Source of the DNA: Ruminococcus sp. UBA7158
Lineage (GTDB): Bacteria > Bacillota > Clostridia > Oscillospirales > Ruminococcaceae
Assembly (NCBI GenBank): GCA_002491605.1
Contig: DKWG01000008.1
Coordinates: 7,325 to 71,324 of the forward strand
Direction: 5' to 3'
Length of the DNA: 64,000 nt
Below are positions 34,528 to 42,570 of the stretch, piece after piece. Position 1 is the first letter of the stretch. Every line of letters starts with the position of its first letter. A program made the translations under genes and the position numbers. Under the pieces are notes generated by a model. It was given only the letters and a program-made list of their open reading frames with translations, was not told the DNA's origin and searched no databases.

Positions 34528-35772
34528 TCAAAGAAGGCGGATTTTCTTCATGACCTGTGCTTTTTGAGATATTGCCTTGAGCTTTTGATCTATTTCAGAT
34601 TCAACCACAGCCGGAGTTATAAATGCAAGCTCGTTTTCCGAACGGTGCTTTCTCGGGATAAAATCGACATAGGTGAAAAGACCTGTTATCATTTCCTTAA
34701 GACTGTCGACGTTTTCGGCACGGATTCTCACATACACCCTTGTTTCAGCGGACTTGTAATGACACATAAAGTCCTTATTGTCGCTGTCCTCCCAGGACAG
34801 AGAAACTATCTCCCTGCCGTCGTGCTTAACGGCGTCAATTATGTCTCCCACAACTGCTGACGCTGTCGGGAACTTTCCTGCTCCTCTGCCGTAGAACAAA
34901 GCGTCACCCAAAGCGTCGCCCGTAACCATTATGGCGTTAAACACATCGTTTACACTCGAAAGAGGATTGTTGACTCCGACAAGTCTGGGACAAACCGTTG
35001 CGACAAGACCGTTCGGTGTGTTCTCAATTAATCCTATAAGCTTTATGGCATAGCCTGCGTTCTCAGCATACTCAACATCGTCTAAGGTTATTTCCCTTAT
35101 CCCCGAGCAATGGATATACTCAGGGTAAATATGCTTGCCGAATGCTAAAGAGCCTAAAATGCACAGCTTTCTTGTTGCGTCGTGACCGTCGACGTCTGCC
35201 GAGGGGTCTTTTTCTGCGTAGCCAAGCTCCTGAGCCTGAGCTAAAGCCTCCTCAAAGGACAGCTGGTCGTATATCATCTTTGTCAGAATATAGTTTGTCG
35301 TGCCGTTTAATATTCCTGCAATTCTTGAGAATCTGTTTGCTGCCAAGCATTGATGAAGAGGTCTTATAATCGGGATTCCGCCGCCAACGCTTGCTTCAAA
35401 CAGGTAATTTGCACCGTTTGCCTTTGCAATCTTCAAAAGCTCTGCGCCGTATGCCGCAACAAGCTCCTTATTAGAGGTAACAACGCTGACGCCTTTTGAC
35501 AAAAGACGCTTTGTATAATCGTATGCAAAGGTTTTTCCGCCCATAAGCTCTGCAACAACCGAAATCTCAGGGTCGTTTAAAATATCGTCGAATTTTTTGG
35601 TGAACTTGTCTTTATAAGGGCTGTCGGGGAAGTCTCTGAGATCCAAGATATACTTTATATCCATCTCCCTGCCGCTGCGTTTTTCTATGATGTCCTTATT
35701 CTTATAAAAAAGCTCGACAGTTCCGCTTCCGACAACTCCAAAGCCCATAACCGCTATTTTTACTGCTGACAT
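34528..35772 (-). CDS. hom: homoserine dehydrogenase
   Basis: 414 residues. N-terminal NAD(P)-binding domain (VKIAVMGFGVVGSGTVELF, GxGxxG), catalytic domain with FEASVGGGIPIIRPL, ILNGTTNYILTKM, DPSADVDGHDATRKLCILGSLAFG (substrate Asp and Lys region), and a C-terminal ACT-like domain (HYKSAETRVYVRIRAENVDSLKEMI) for threonine feedback. It reduces aspartate semialdehyde to homoserine for threonine and methionine. It follows an ACT-domain gene by 83 nt. lysC is in the same window but 23 kb away. Confidence 0.97.
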   Translation of the reverse strand: MSAVKIAVMGFGVVGSGTVELFYKNKDIIEKRSGREMDIKYILDLRDFPDSPYKDKFTKKFDDILNDPEISVVAELMGGKTFAYDYTKRLLSKGVSVVTSNKELVAAYGAELLKIAKANGANYLFEASVGGGIPIIRPLHQCLAANRFSRIAGILNGTTNYILTKMIYDQLSFEEALAQAQELGYAEKDPSADVDGHDATRKLCILGSLAFGKHIYPEYIHCSGIREITLDDVEYAENAGYAIKLIGLIENTPNGLVATVCPRLVGVNNPLSSVNDVFNAIMVTGDALGDALFYGRGAGKFPTASAVVGDIIDAVKHDGREIVSLSWEDSDNKDFMCHYKSAETRVYVRIRAENVDSLKEMITGLFTYVDFIPRKHRSENELAFITPAVVESEIDQKLKAISQKAQVMKKIRLL

Positions 35773-35855
35773 ATATTAACCATGCCTTTCTGACAAACTC
35801 AAGTTTTTTGTCCTTAATCCGTCCGAAAATTTGTTTTCAGACTGCTCCGATATCA

Positions 35856-36293
35856 CTACTTGCCGTATGATGTTGCAACCGTCACAACTCCGTCGAGTGC
35901 TGCAAGTGCATTTTTAACCTGAATAAAATCTGCGTCGCCGCTGTCAAACTTGACCGACACGGTAGCCGTTGCCGCAGAATCAATCGGTATATTTTGATTT
36001 ATTGTCAATATGTTTGCTCCGTGGTTGTATAAACAGGCTAAAACCTCGCTAAAAACCCCTGCCCTATCCTGAAGGGTGAAATAATATGTTACAATTTTTG
36101 AGGATATCTCTTCGTTGTACATAAACGCACAGTCCTTATACTTATAGTATGCGCTTCTGGATATCCCGACCTCTCGGCAGGCGTCAGTCGATGTTTTGCA
36201 TTCTCCTAAGGACAACAGCTTTTTAGCTTCTATGACCTTTAATATGACCTCCGGAAGAACGTCAGATCTCACCACAACAAACTTTTCGCTCAT
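35856..36293 (-). CDS. ACT domain regulatory protein (UPF0735/PheB-like)
   Basis: 145 residues from ATG 36293, since the ATG at 36305 directly abuts the AAAAGG site. A short helical, HTH-like N-terminal region (LSLGECKTSTDACREVGISRSAYYKYKD) precedes a C-terminal ACT domain (VTYYFTLQDRAGVFSEVLACLYNHGANILTINQNIP). Such proteins bind amino acids and sit before hom or pheA in Firmicutes. An HTH reading of CREVGISRSAYYKYKD suggests DNA binding. Likely first gene of the hom operon under the promoter at 36357-36385. Confidence 0.88.
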   Translation of the reverse strand: MSEKFVVVRSDVLPEVILKVIEAKKLLSLGECKTSTDACREVGISRSAYYKYKDCAFMYNEEISSKIVTYYFTLQDRAGVFSEVLACLYNHGANILTINQNIPIDSAATATVSVKFDSGDADFIQVKNALAALDGVVTVATSYGK

Positions 36294-36356
36294 ATATTCG
36301 ACCATTCCTTTTCAATGAGTATACAGTCAAAACACAGATGTATTTTCCATACATAC

Positions 36357-36385
36357 AATTTATCACATATTGATGAGTCTGTCAA
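36357..36385 (-). promoter_or_regulatory. sigma-A promoter of the ACT-hom-GNAT operon
   Basis: Minus strand TTGACA (36380-36385), 17-nt spacer, TAAATT (36357-36362), about 60 nt before the ATG at 36293. Confidence 0.75.
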
Positions 36386-36474
36386 CCCAAAATTAGAGCA
36401 CAACGCAGGGCGAAGATTAGTGATTTTGCATTAAGAACCCGAGCCTTTTGCCCTTAGCTCTTAAAGCATACGGC

Positions 36475-37305
36475 TTACTCCGGCAGGCTCTCAAGCGTGA
36501 CGATAACAAGCTCCGGGGGATTGTTTATTCTTATGGGAATAAGGCTGTTGCCCAGTCCCCTGCTTATAACGGTTGCGCTGTTGCCGTAGTAATGCAGTCC
36601 TTGAGTGAGCTTTGGGAAAAGTCCCTGGTCAGGCGCAATAAGTCCTCCGACAAAGGGAATTATAACCTGACCGCCGTGTGCGTGACCGCAAAATGTCAGG
36701 TCCGCTCCGCAGTCCGCATACCACTGAGCATAGTGAGGCTTGTGGGATATCAAAAGCGTAAACGCCTCGGAGCTTCCTTGAGATAAAAGCTTCGGCAATA
36801 CGTCCGTCCCGACAGATTTGTCGCTCAGACCAACCAAGCGCATTCCGTTTGAAAGCTCAACCGCTTCGTCCTCCAATACAATAACTCCTGCATTTCTCAG
36901 ACGATCGAGAAAATATGAAAGCTCGGATTGGGAAAACCTCTGCTCGTGATTGCCTGTAGTATAGTAAACAGGCGCAATTTCCGACGCTGACGCCGCAAAC
37001 TCCACAGCCGCTTCAATATCTGTATGCCTTGAATCGAGCAGGTCCCCTGATATAACAATTATATCAGGCTCGCAAGCTTTTATCTTGTCTATAAGATATG
37101 CGTTTTCATCGCCGAAACGCCTGTTGTGCAGGTCAGATATGTGAGCAATCTTAAAGCCTGACAGCTCGCTTGATACTTTTTTGCTTTTGTACTTATAGTC
37201 AGTAACATCAATGCTGACATTTTGCCGGGCAATACCGGCAGCAACAGCTACAACCGCAGTTAACGCAGCAGCTATAGCAAGTGCATTTTTTGCGCACCTC
37301 GTCAT
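36475..37305 (-). CDS. membrane-anchored metallophosphoesterase (YkuE/YaeI-like)
   Basis: 276 residues. One N-terminal membrane helix (about 5-25) then the calcineurin-like core: HISDLHNRRFG, VISGDLLDSR, TTGNHEQRF, LLISHKPHY and FCGHAHGGQVIIP, which together give the complete dinuclear metal site. Enzymes of this branch hydrolyse UDP-diacylglucosamine or other phosphoesters at the membrane; the natural substrate is unknown. ATG has AAGGCTGG upstream. The divergent 460-nt gap to upp contains structured repeats. Confidence 0.9.
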   Translation of the reverse strand: MTRCAKNALAIAAALTAVVAVAAGIARQNVSIDVTDYKYKSKKVSSELSGFKIAHISDLHNRRFGDENAYLIDKIKACEPDIIVISGDLLDSRHTDIEAAVEFAASASEIAPVYYTTGNHEQRFSQSELSYFLDRLRNAGVIVLEDEAVELSNGMRLVGLSDKSVGTDVLPKLLSQGSSEAFTLLISHKPHYAQWYADCGADLTFCGHAHGGQVIIPFVGGLIAPDQGLFPKLTQGLHYYGNSATVISRGLGNSLIPIRINNPPELVIVTLESLPE

Positions 37306-37371
37306 GATAATAACCAGCCTTAATTAATCAGTCTTTTATTTTATCGGTATAAGATATATTCCGCACACACC

Positions 37372-37458
37372 AAAAGAATTGCGTCGTCCGAAGGACGACG
37401 GGAGCGGTCTCGCTGCGAGAGCGATTCTTTCCGATTTGGAGCTGCAAGTTCCAAATCG
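37372..37458. repeat. multi-hairpin repeat element, copy 1
   Basis: AAAGAATTGC (37373-37382) and GCGATTCTTT (37421-37430) can pair to enclose GTCGTCC-GAA-GGACGAC (37383-37399) and TCTCG-CTG-CGAGA (37408-37420). A further hairpin, CGATTTGGAGCT-GCA-AGTTCCAAATCG (37432-37458), lies alongside. The same order recurs 110 nt downstream in copy 2. Confidence 0.75.
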
Positions 37459-37484
37459 TTGTGCCATAAAGTCCTCACAAGCCG

Positions 37485-37590
37485 AAAGAATTGCGTCAGC
37501 GTCCGAATGGACACTTTATGCCCTTCGGGCATCACGAACAGCTTCGCTGTGAGAGCGATTCTTTCAGAATTGGAGCTGTAAGCTCCAAAT
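37485..37590. repeat. multi-hairpin repeat element, copy 2
   Basis: AAAGAATTGC (37485-37494) pairs with GCGATTCTTT (37555-37564) and encloses GTCC-GAAT-GGAC (37501-37512), ATGCCC-TTC-GGGCAT (37518-37532) and ACAGC-TTC-GCTGT (37538-37550). It is followed by TTGGAGCT-GTA-AGCTCCAA (37570-37588). The outer stem and the last hairpin match copy 1; the inner hairpins differ in sequence but keep the form. Confidence 0.75.
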
Positions 37591-37679
37591 CATTATAGCA
37601 TACTCACATACACATTTCAACTTGCACAGCAAAAAACATCATTTTAAAGCAAACAGTGAACTTTTTTAGCAATAAGCCC

Positions 37680-37708
37680 TTGTAAAGAACGAAAGATGAT
37701 GGTACAAT
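37680..37708 (+). promoter_or_regulatory. sigma-A promoter for upp
   Basis: TTGTAA (37680-37685), 17-nt spacer, TACAAT (37703-37708), about 50 nt before the ATG at 37768. It lies just outside the repeat elements. Confidence 0.7.
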
Positions 37709-37767
37709 TAAAGTATCAATCAGGATTAAGTAAATTTTCATATGACAAAGAAAGGATCGATAAAGCA

Positions 37768-38397
37768 ATGTCTAACATCACCATCTTTGAACACCCACTC
37801 ATAAAGCACAAGATTTCTCTTTTAAGGGACAAGTCCACCGGCACAAAGGATTTCCGCACACTTATCGAAGAAATCGCCACTCTGATGGGCTATGAAGCCT
37901 TAAGAGATCTTCCCCTTGAAGACGTTGAGATTGAAACGCCTATATGCAAGACAATGGCACCCATGGTTTCTGGCAAAAAGCTCGCTATCGTCCCTATTTT
38001 AAGAGCAGGACTCGGAATGGTCAACGGTATTTTGGCGCTTGTTCCTTCCGCCAAGGTAGGTCACATCGGTATGTATCGTGACGAAGAAACACACATTCCA
38101 CATGAATACTACTGCAAGCTTCCCGATAACATCGGCGAAAGAACAATAATCGTTTTAGACCCGATGCTTGCAACAGGCGGCTCTGCTGTCGACGCTATCA
38201 ACCTTGTCAAGCAAAGAGGCGGCAAGAATATAAAGTTTATGTCGATAATTGCAGCTCCCGAGGGATTAAAGGCTTTGTCTGAGGCTCACCCGGACGTTGA
38301 AATATACTGCGGCAACTTGGACGAAAGGCTGAATGAAAACTGCTACATCGTCCCCGGTCTCGGCGATGCAGGTGACAGAATATTCGGTACTAAGTAA
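37768..38397 (+). CDS. upp: uracil phosphoribosyltransferase
   Basis: 209 residues from ATG 37768, matching the family start ([20 protein letters not shown]). PRPP-binding [16 protein letters not shown] and the uracil-recognition C-terminus [17 protein letters not shown] are intact. It salvages uracil to UMP. The upstream 24 codons of the open frame are non-coding, with AAAGGA about 11 nt before the chosen start. Ends just before a long palindrome. Confidence 0.97.
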   Translation: MSNITIFEHPLIKHKISLLRDKSTGTKDFRTLIEEIATLMGYEALRDLPLEDVEIETPICKTMAPMVSGKKLAIVPILRAGLGMVNGILALVPSAKVGHIGMYRDEETHIPHEYYCKLPDNIGERTIIVLDPMLATGGSAVDAINLVKQRGGKNIKFMSIIAAPEGLKALSEAHPDVEIYCGNLDERLNENCYIVPGLGDAGDRIFGTK

Positions 38398-38420
38398 GAT
38401 TTAGATATTTTTAGAGAAGA

Positions 38421-38528
38421 GTGAATAGAGAAAAGAGAAGAGTAAATGTGTCGGCTTCGCCGACGATTTAAGAATAAGTCGGCGAAGCCGACACCGCAGC
38501 TCTTTACTCTTAACTCTTCTCTCTTCAC
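38421..38528. repeat. 108-bp nested palindrome (MITE-like or strong hairpin)
   Basis: Outer arms 38421-38446 and 38503-38528 match as inverted repeats at 22 of 26 positions, purine-rich on the left. Inside, 38449-38464 and 38478-38493 are perfect 16-base inverted repeats, and each of these is itself a hairpin (GTCGGC-TTC-GCCGAC). No ORF. It sits 24 nt after upp and may stop its transcription, with ACATTTTTC following. Confidence 0.8.
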
Positions 38529-38545
38529 ATTTTTCAGCTTTTCCC

Positions 38546-38574
38546 TTGCAATCATCACATTATCGTGCTATACT
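38546..38574 (+). promoter_or_regulatory. sigma-A promoter of the cysE-cysS T-box transcript
   Basis: TTGCAA (38546-38551), 17-nt spacer, TATACT (38569-38574), immediately before the T-box leader. Confidence 0.75.
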
Positions 38575-38589
38575 GCATACTATGATATA

Positions 38590-38937
38590 AAGCGTTGAGC
38601 GGAAAGAGTAGCTTTTTTGTTATTTTTCAGAGAGCCGTCGATGGGGATAATGCCCTAACGGTGCGAGACGGCAATGCTAAAAAGTGAAGTGCGTCCGTGA
38701 GCTTGGCGGTTGAACGTTATTTTATTGAGGTCGCTGAATTAAAGCGAAGCGATTAATCGATGATTTATCAGTATGCCGCTGCGTAATGACTGCGTTAAAG
38801 TTGTTTCGGATAAAGGCAGGTATGCTGTTCGTTGGCAGTTACCGCTGCATTTTGTCCCTTGAGTTATAAATCGGAGTGGAACCGTGGCTTTTGCCGCCTC
38901 CTTTAGTGTTTTTTGCACTTTGGAGCGGCTTTTATTA
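38590..38937 (+). promoter_or_regulatory. cysteine-specific T-box leader with terminator
   Basis: Stem I distal features are CAGAGAGCCGTC and GGTGCGAGACGGC (about 38629-38672). The specifier region GTGAAGTGCGTCC presents TGC (38690-38692), a Cys codon. The T-box AGTGGAACCGTGG lies at 38875-38887, and the competing terminator is GCCGCCTCC (38893-38901) with GGAGCGGC (38922-38929) then TTTTATT. Uncharged tRNA-Cys should stabilise the antiterminator and turn on cysE and cysS, agreeing with the genes downstream. Confidence 0.93.
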
Positions 38938-38989
38938 TTATCCGAGCCTTTTTAGTATAGATTCAAAACTGATTTGGAGCGTAACTTTT

Positions 38990-39643
38990 ATGAATATCGA
39001 CAATCTTACAAAGACAATCAAAGATGAAATCAAGGTTGTAAAAGAAAGGGACCCTGCGGCAAGGAGTACCTTTGAGATTTTGCTCACCTACTCAGGTCTT
39101 CACGCCGTATTGGTATACAGGCTTTCGCATAAGCTGTACCAAAAAAAGCTTTACACTCCTGCAAGAGTTCTTTCTCAGCTTGCAAAGCTTTTGACGGGTA
39201 TAGAAATACATCCCGGAGCGACCATCGGCAAGCGCTTCTTTATTGACCACGGAAGCGGAGTTGTTATCGGGGAAACGACAATTATCGGCGATGACTGTCT
39301 GCTTTATCAGGGCGTCACCTTAGGAGGTAACGGCAAGGACAAGGGCAAGCGCCACCCAACGCTCGGCAACAACGTTATGGTGGGCTGCGGAGCTAAGGTG
39401 TTAGGACCGTTTAAAATCGGCGACAATGTTAAAATAGCGGCGAACTCGGTCGTTCTCAATGAAATCCCGGATAACTGTACCGCTGTCGGCGCACCTGCAA
39501 GAATTGTTAAGCGCAACGGCGTGCGTGTTACTCAGGACTTAGACCAGATTCACATACCCGACCCCGTTTCTCAGGAGCTCTGCCGTCAGCGAGCCAGAAT
39601 TGACGAGCTTGAAAAACAGATTAACGAACTGAAATCAAATTAA
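38990..39643 (+). CDS. cysE: serine O-acetyltransferase
   Basis: 217 residues from ATG 38990 (GGAG 10 nt upstream). The helical N-terminus is short (SATase family of about 170-270), then left-handed beta-helix hexapeptides: IHPGATIGKRFFIDHGSGVVIGETTIIGDDCLLYQGVTLGG, including His-Gly-Ser-Gly catalysis and acetyl-CoA binding, and a C-terminal KRNGVRVTQ. It acetylates L-serine as the first step of cysteine synthesis. 19 nt before cysS and shares its T-box. Confidence 0.96.
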   Translation: MNIDNLTKTIKDEIKVVKERDPAARSTFEILLTYSGLHAVLVYRLSHKLYQKKLYTPARVLSQLAKLLTGIEIHPGATIGKRFFIDHGSGVVIGETTIIGDDCLLYQGVTLGGNGKDKGKRHPTLGNNVMVGCGAKVLGPFKIGDNVKIAANSVVLNEIPDNCTAVGAPARIVKRNGVRVTQDLDQIHIPDPVSQELCRQRARIDELEKQINELKSN

Positions 39644-39662
39644 ATAAAAAGGAAGGATAAAT

Positions 39663-41072
39663 ATGAAGCTATACAACTCTCTAACAAGAACAAAGGACGA
39701 TTTTTACACCCATACCCCCGGCAGAGTTGAAATGTACACCTGCGGACCGACTGTATACCACTTCGCCCACATCGGCAACCTGCGTTCCTACATCATGGAG
39801 GACGTCTTGGAAAAATACCTCGGTTATATCGGCTACGATGTCAACAGAGTTATGAACATCACCGACGTCGGACATTTGACCAGCGACGGCGATTCGGGCG
39901 ACGACAAGATGTTAAAGGGCGCAAAGCGTGAGAATAAAACGGTTATGGAGATTGCAAAGTTCTATACTGATGCATTCTTCACCGACTGCTGCAAGCTCAA
40001 CATCAAAAAGCCGAACACAGTTGTTCCTGCAACGACTTATATCGGCGAGTTTATCAAGGTGATAAAGTCCCTTGTCGATAAGGATTATGCATATTTAGCA
40101 GGTGGAAACGTTTATTTTGACACCTCGAAGCTTGAGAAGTACCATGTCTTCAACGACTTTGACGAGGAGGACTTAGCGGTAGGCGTTCGTGAGGGCGTTG
40201 AGGCTGACGGAAACAAGAAAAATAAGTCAGACTTTGTTTTGTGGTTTACAAAATCAAAATTCGACTCTCAGGAGCTTAAATGGGACTCGCCTTGGGGAAT
40301 AGGCTACCCGGGCTGGCATATTGAATGCTCCTGCATATCAATGAAAAACAACGGTGAATATTTAGATCTTCACTGCGGAGGAATCGACAACGCATTTCCG
40401 CACCATACCAACGAAATTGCACAGTCTGAGGCTTATCTGGGTCATGAGTGGTGCCCTCAGTGGTTCCATGTCCGCCATTTGAACACCGACGGCGGCAAGA
40501 TGAGCAAGTCAAAGGGCGAATTTTTAACAGTTTCGCTTCTTGAACAAAAGGGCTACGACCCCATCGTATACCGTTTCTTCTGCTTGCAGTCTCACTATCG
40601 CAAATCGCTTGTTTTCTCATACGAAAACTTAGACAACGCCAATGCCGCATACCAAAAGCTCATAGCAAAGATAGTGCCGCTTTTGAGCGCTTCGGGAGAC
40701 GTCAACGAGGCTCGTTTCGGCGAGCTTAAGGCAAACTTTACAGAAGCGATGGACAACGATTTAAACACATCCTTAGCGATAACTGCTCTTTATGACGTTT
40801 TGAAGTCGGACGCCGACAGTCAGACAAAGCTTGCGCTTGTTAAGGATTTTGACAAGGTGCTTTCACTCAATCTTATAGAAAACGCACAAAAGGCGGCAGC
40901 TCCGAAGGAAATAGAGCTTCCCGACGAAATCACAGCTCTTTTAGCTGAGCGCAGGGAAGCAAGAAAGGCAAAGAATTTTGCGCTTGCAGATGAAATCAGA
41001 GACAAAATCGTTGCCATGGGCTACAGTGTTGAGGAGACAAGGCAGGGCACGGTTGTTAAGCCTATAAAGTAA
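39663..41072 (+). CDS. cysS: cysteine-tRNA ligase
   Basis: 469 residues. MKLYNSLTRTKDDFYTHTPGRVEMYTCGPTVYHFAHIGN gives the zinc Cys and the HIGH-like motif; GWHIECSCISMKNNG continues the zinc site (Cys, His, Glu); GGKMSKSKGEFL is the KMSKS loop; ARRKAKNFALADEIRD-like C-terminal helices bind the anticodon stem. It charges tRNA-Cys. Regulation by the same tRNA through the T-box makes a closed feedback loop. Confidence 0.98.
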   Translation: MKLYNSLTRTKDDFYTHTPGRVEMYTCGPTVYHFAHIGNLRSYIMEDVLEKYLGYIGYDVNRVMNITDVGHLTSDGDSGDDKMLKGAKRENKTVMEIAKFYTDAFFTDCCKLNIKKPNTVVPATTYIGEFIKVIKSLVDKDYAYLAGGNVYFDTSKLEKYHVFNDFDEEDLAVGVREGVEADGNKKNKSDFVLWFTKSKFDSQELKWDSPWGIGYPGWHIECSCISMKNNGEYLDLHCGGIDNAFPHHTNEIAQSEAYLGHEWCPQWFHVRHLNTDGGKMSKSKGEFLTVSLLEQKGYDPIVYRFFCLQSHYRKSLVFSYENLDNANAAYQKLIAKIVPLLSASGDVNEARFGELKANFTEAMDNDLNTSLAITALYDVLKSDADSQTKLALVKDFDKVLSLNLIENAQKAAAPKEIELPDEITALLAERREARKAKNFALADEIRDKIVAMGYSVEETRQGTVVKPIK

Positions 41073-41086
41073 AGGAGCGAAAAAGC

Positions 41087-41665
41087 ATGAAGCTGATTTA
41101 TAAGGGTGAATTTTCGGGCAATGTTGAAGATATCCCACACGGCGAGCATAAGCCGGGTGCCGTTATGTTCAAAGAGCCGACAGACATCAAGAAGTTCTCA
41201 TTAATTATGAATATAGTGGCGTTTGCTTTAACTATTATTCTTATTGTTATACTCGGAATCAGAGCAGGAAGCGGACTGGCAGAGAAATGGTATGCACTGC
41301 TGATAGGCTGCGGACTGTCGATGCTGTCTTTGTTCCCGCATGAGCTTTTGCACGCCATATGCTTTAAGGGCACCGTTTACCTATACACAAACTTCAAGCA
41401 GGGAATGCTTTTTGTAACCGGTCCTGAGGATATGAGCAAGGCTCGGTTTGTATTCATGAGTATGCTGCCGAATCTTGTTTTCGGATTTATCCCCTTTATA
41501 ATCTTTTTGATTTTCCCGAAGCTCATCATATTGGGCTCTTTAGGAGCTATTGCAATAGGAATGGGCGCAGGAGATTATATGAACGTATTCAACGCCGTTA
41601 CACAGATGCCGAAGGGCGCAAGGACATACGTTTACTCGTTTAATTCATACTGGTATATGCCGTAA
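41087..41665 (+). CDS. DUF3267 membrane protein, putative zinc metalloprotease
   Basis: 192 residues with about four membrane helices. FPHELLHAICF contains an HExxH motif inside a hydrophobic segment, and a later Asp (GDYMNVF) could be the third ligand, which fits DUF3267, a family I know as putative zincins related to site-2 proteases. AAAGGAG before ATG; 14 nt after cysS, so in the same operon. Substrate unknown. Confidence 0.75.
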   Translation: MKLIYKGEFSGNVEDIPHGEHKPGAVMFKEPTDIKKFSLIMNIVAFALTIILIVILGIRAGSGLAEKWYALLIGCGLSMLSLFPHELLHAICFKGTVYLYTNFKQGMLFVTGPEDMSKARFVFMSMLPNLVFGFIPFIIFLIFPKLIILGSLGAIAIGMGAGDYMNVFNAVTQMPKGARTYVYSFNSYWYMP

Positions 41666-41704
41666 AAACGCTGAAAACAGGTTGAAAAAAGAAAGGAAAA
41701 GTAA

Positions 41705-42502
41705 ATGTCACAGGCTTATGAGAATCCAAACAAAAGAAAAAACCCGTTTCGCTCGCCGGCTTTTTCAAAATACTTAGGCATATCGCTTGTCGCAATATTT
41801 GTAATTTTGATTTTTGTCGGATTTATTTGGCTGGCAGGCGGAAAGCAGGCAGGCATTCCCGACAGCATCTACTTTGAACAGCTTGATACCCCTGCCGACA
41901 ACGCCCCTGTTGTTGTATTTGAAACGAATCAGGGCAAGATTAAGGCAGTTTTATATCCGAATGACGCTCCTGCCTACTGCGAATACTTTAAATCGCTTGT
42001 TGAAAGCGGCTATTATGACGGAAGCTACTTCTGCGCCGTAGTCGACTCTGCGTATGCACTGGGCGGCACAAAGTCGCCAAGCCCCGACGCCGCGGAAACC
42101 GATGACTCCGACATGACCTCCATACCGGCCGAGGTATCCAATAATCTTTGGCCGATAAAGGGCGCACTTGCTTCGTTCGTCGGCTCAAAGGGAGTTTGGC
42201 CCTTCAGCAAGAATTACGCAGGCTCAACATTTTTATTTATCAACGACATCGACGACGCTTATATGAACCCTGACGCCCTCAAGCGTGCCTACGGTGACGA
42301 GCTCGGCGAGGTGTTTGCCGAAAAGGGCGGAATACCGAGCTTTTCAAGGAAGTACACAATATTTGCTCAAATATATGACGGCTGGGACGTATTCGATAAA
42401 ATAATGTCAGCCGAAACGCTTGAAACCAATCAGCCGGCTTCCGATATTGTCATTGAAAAAGCATATATTTCAACCTACGGCGAGGAGTCTGCCGAGGAAT
42501 AA
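41705..42502 (+). CDS. membrane-anchored cyclophilin-like protein, degenerate active site
   Basis: 265 residues: basic N-terminus, one membrane helix (about 25-45), extracellular cyclophilin-like domain. The NQGKIKAVLYPNDAPAYCEYFKSLVESGYYDGSYFCAVVDSAYALGG block aligns with the usual strand-helix start, but FHRV is replaced by FCAVVD and the QGGD and SQFF motifs are altered (STFLFINDID). Folding catalysis is therefore doubtful; a binding or chaperone role is more likely. RBS GAAAGG precedes ATG. It is 39 nt after the DUF3267 gene. Confidence 0.8.
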   Translation: MSQAYENPNKRKNPFRSPAFSKYLGISLVAIFVILIFVGFIWLAGGKQAGIPDSIYFEQLDTPADNAPVVVFETNQGKIKAVLYPNDAPAYCEYFKSLVESGYYDGSYFCAVVDSAYALGGTKSPSPDAAETDDSDMTSIPAEVSNNLWPIKGALASFVGSKGVWPFSKNYAGSTFLFINDIDDAYMNPDALKRAYGDELGEVFAEKGGIPSFSRKYTIFAQIYDGWDVFDKIMSAETLETNQPASDIVIEKAYISTYGEESAEE

Positions 42503-42511
42503 GCAATTATT

Positions 42512-42546
42512 TGGACTGCGCCGTGGTTTTAAATCCGGCGCAGTCC
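42512..42546 (+). terminator. hairpin after cyclophilin-like gene
   Basis: GGACTGCGCCG and CGGCGCAGTCC form a perfect 11-bp stem with a 12-nt loop, without a good U-run (TAAAAATC follows). It may slow but not stop transcription into the methyltransferase gene. Confidence 0.55.
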
Positions 42547-42570
42547 TAAAAATCTCAGAAAGGATACAAA

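Noticed and set aside
37372..37590. CRISPR array
   Set aside because: Only two units of unequal length with internal hairpins; no constant short repeat, no spacers, and no cas genes nearby.
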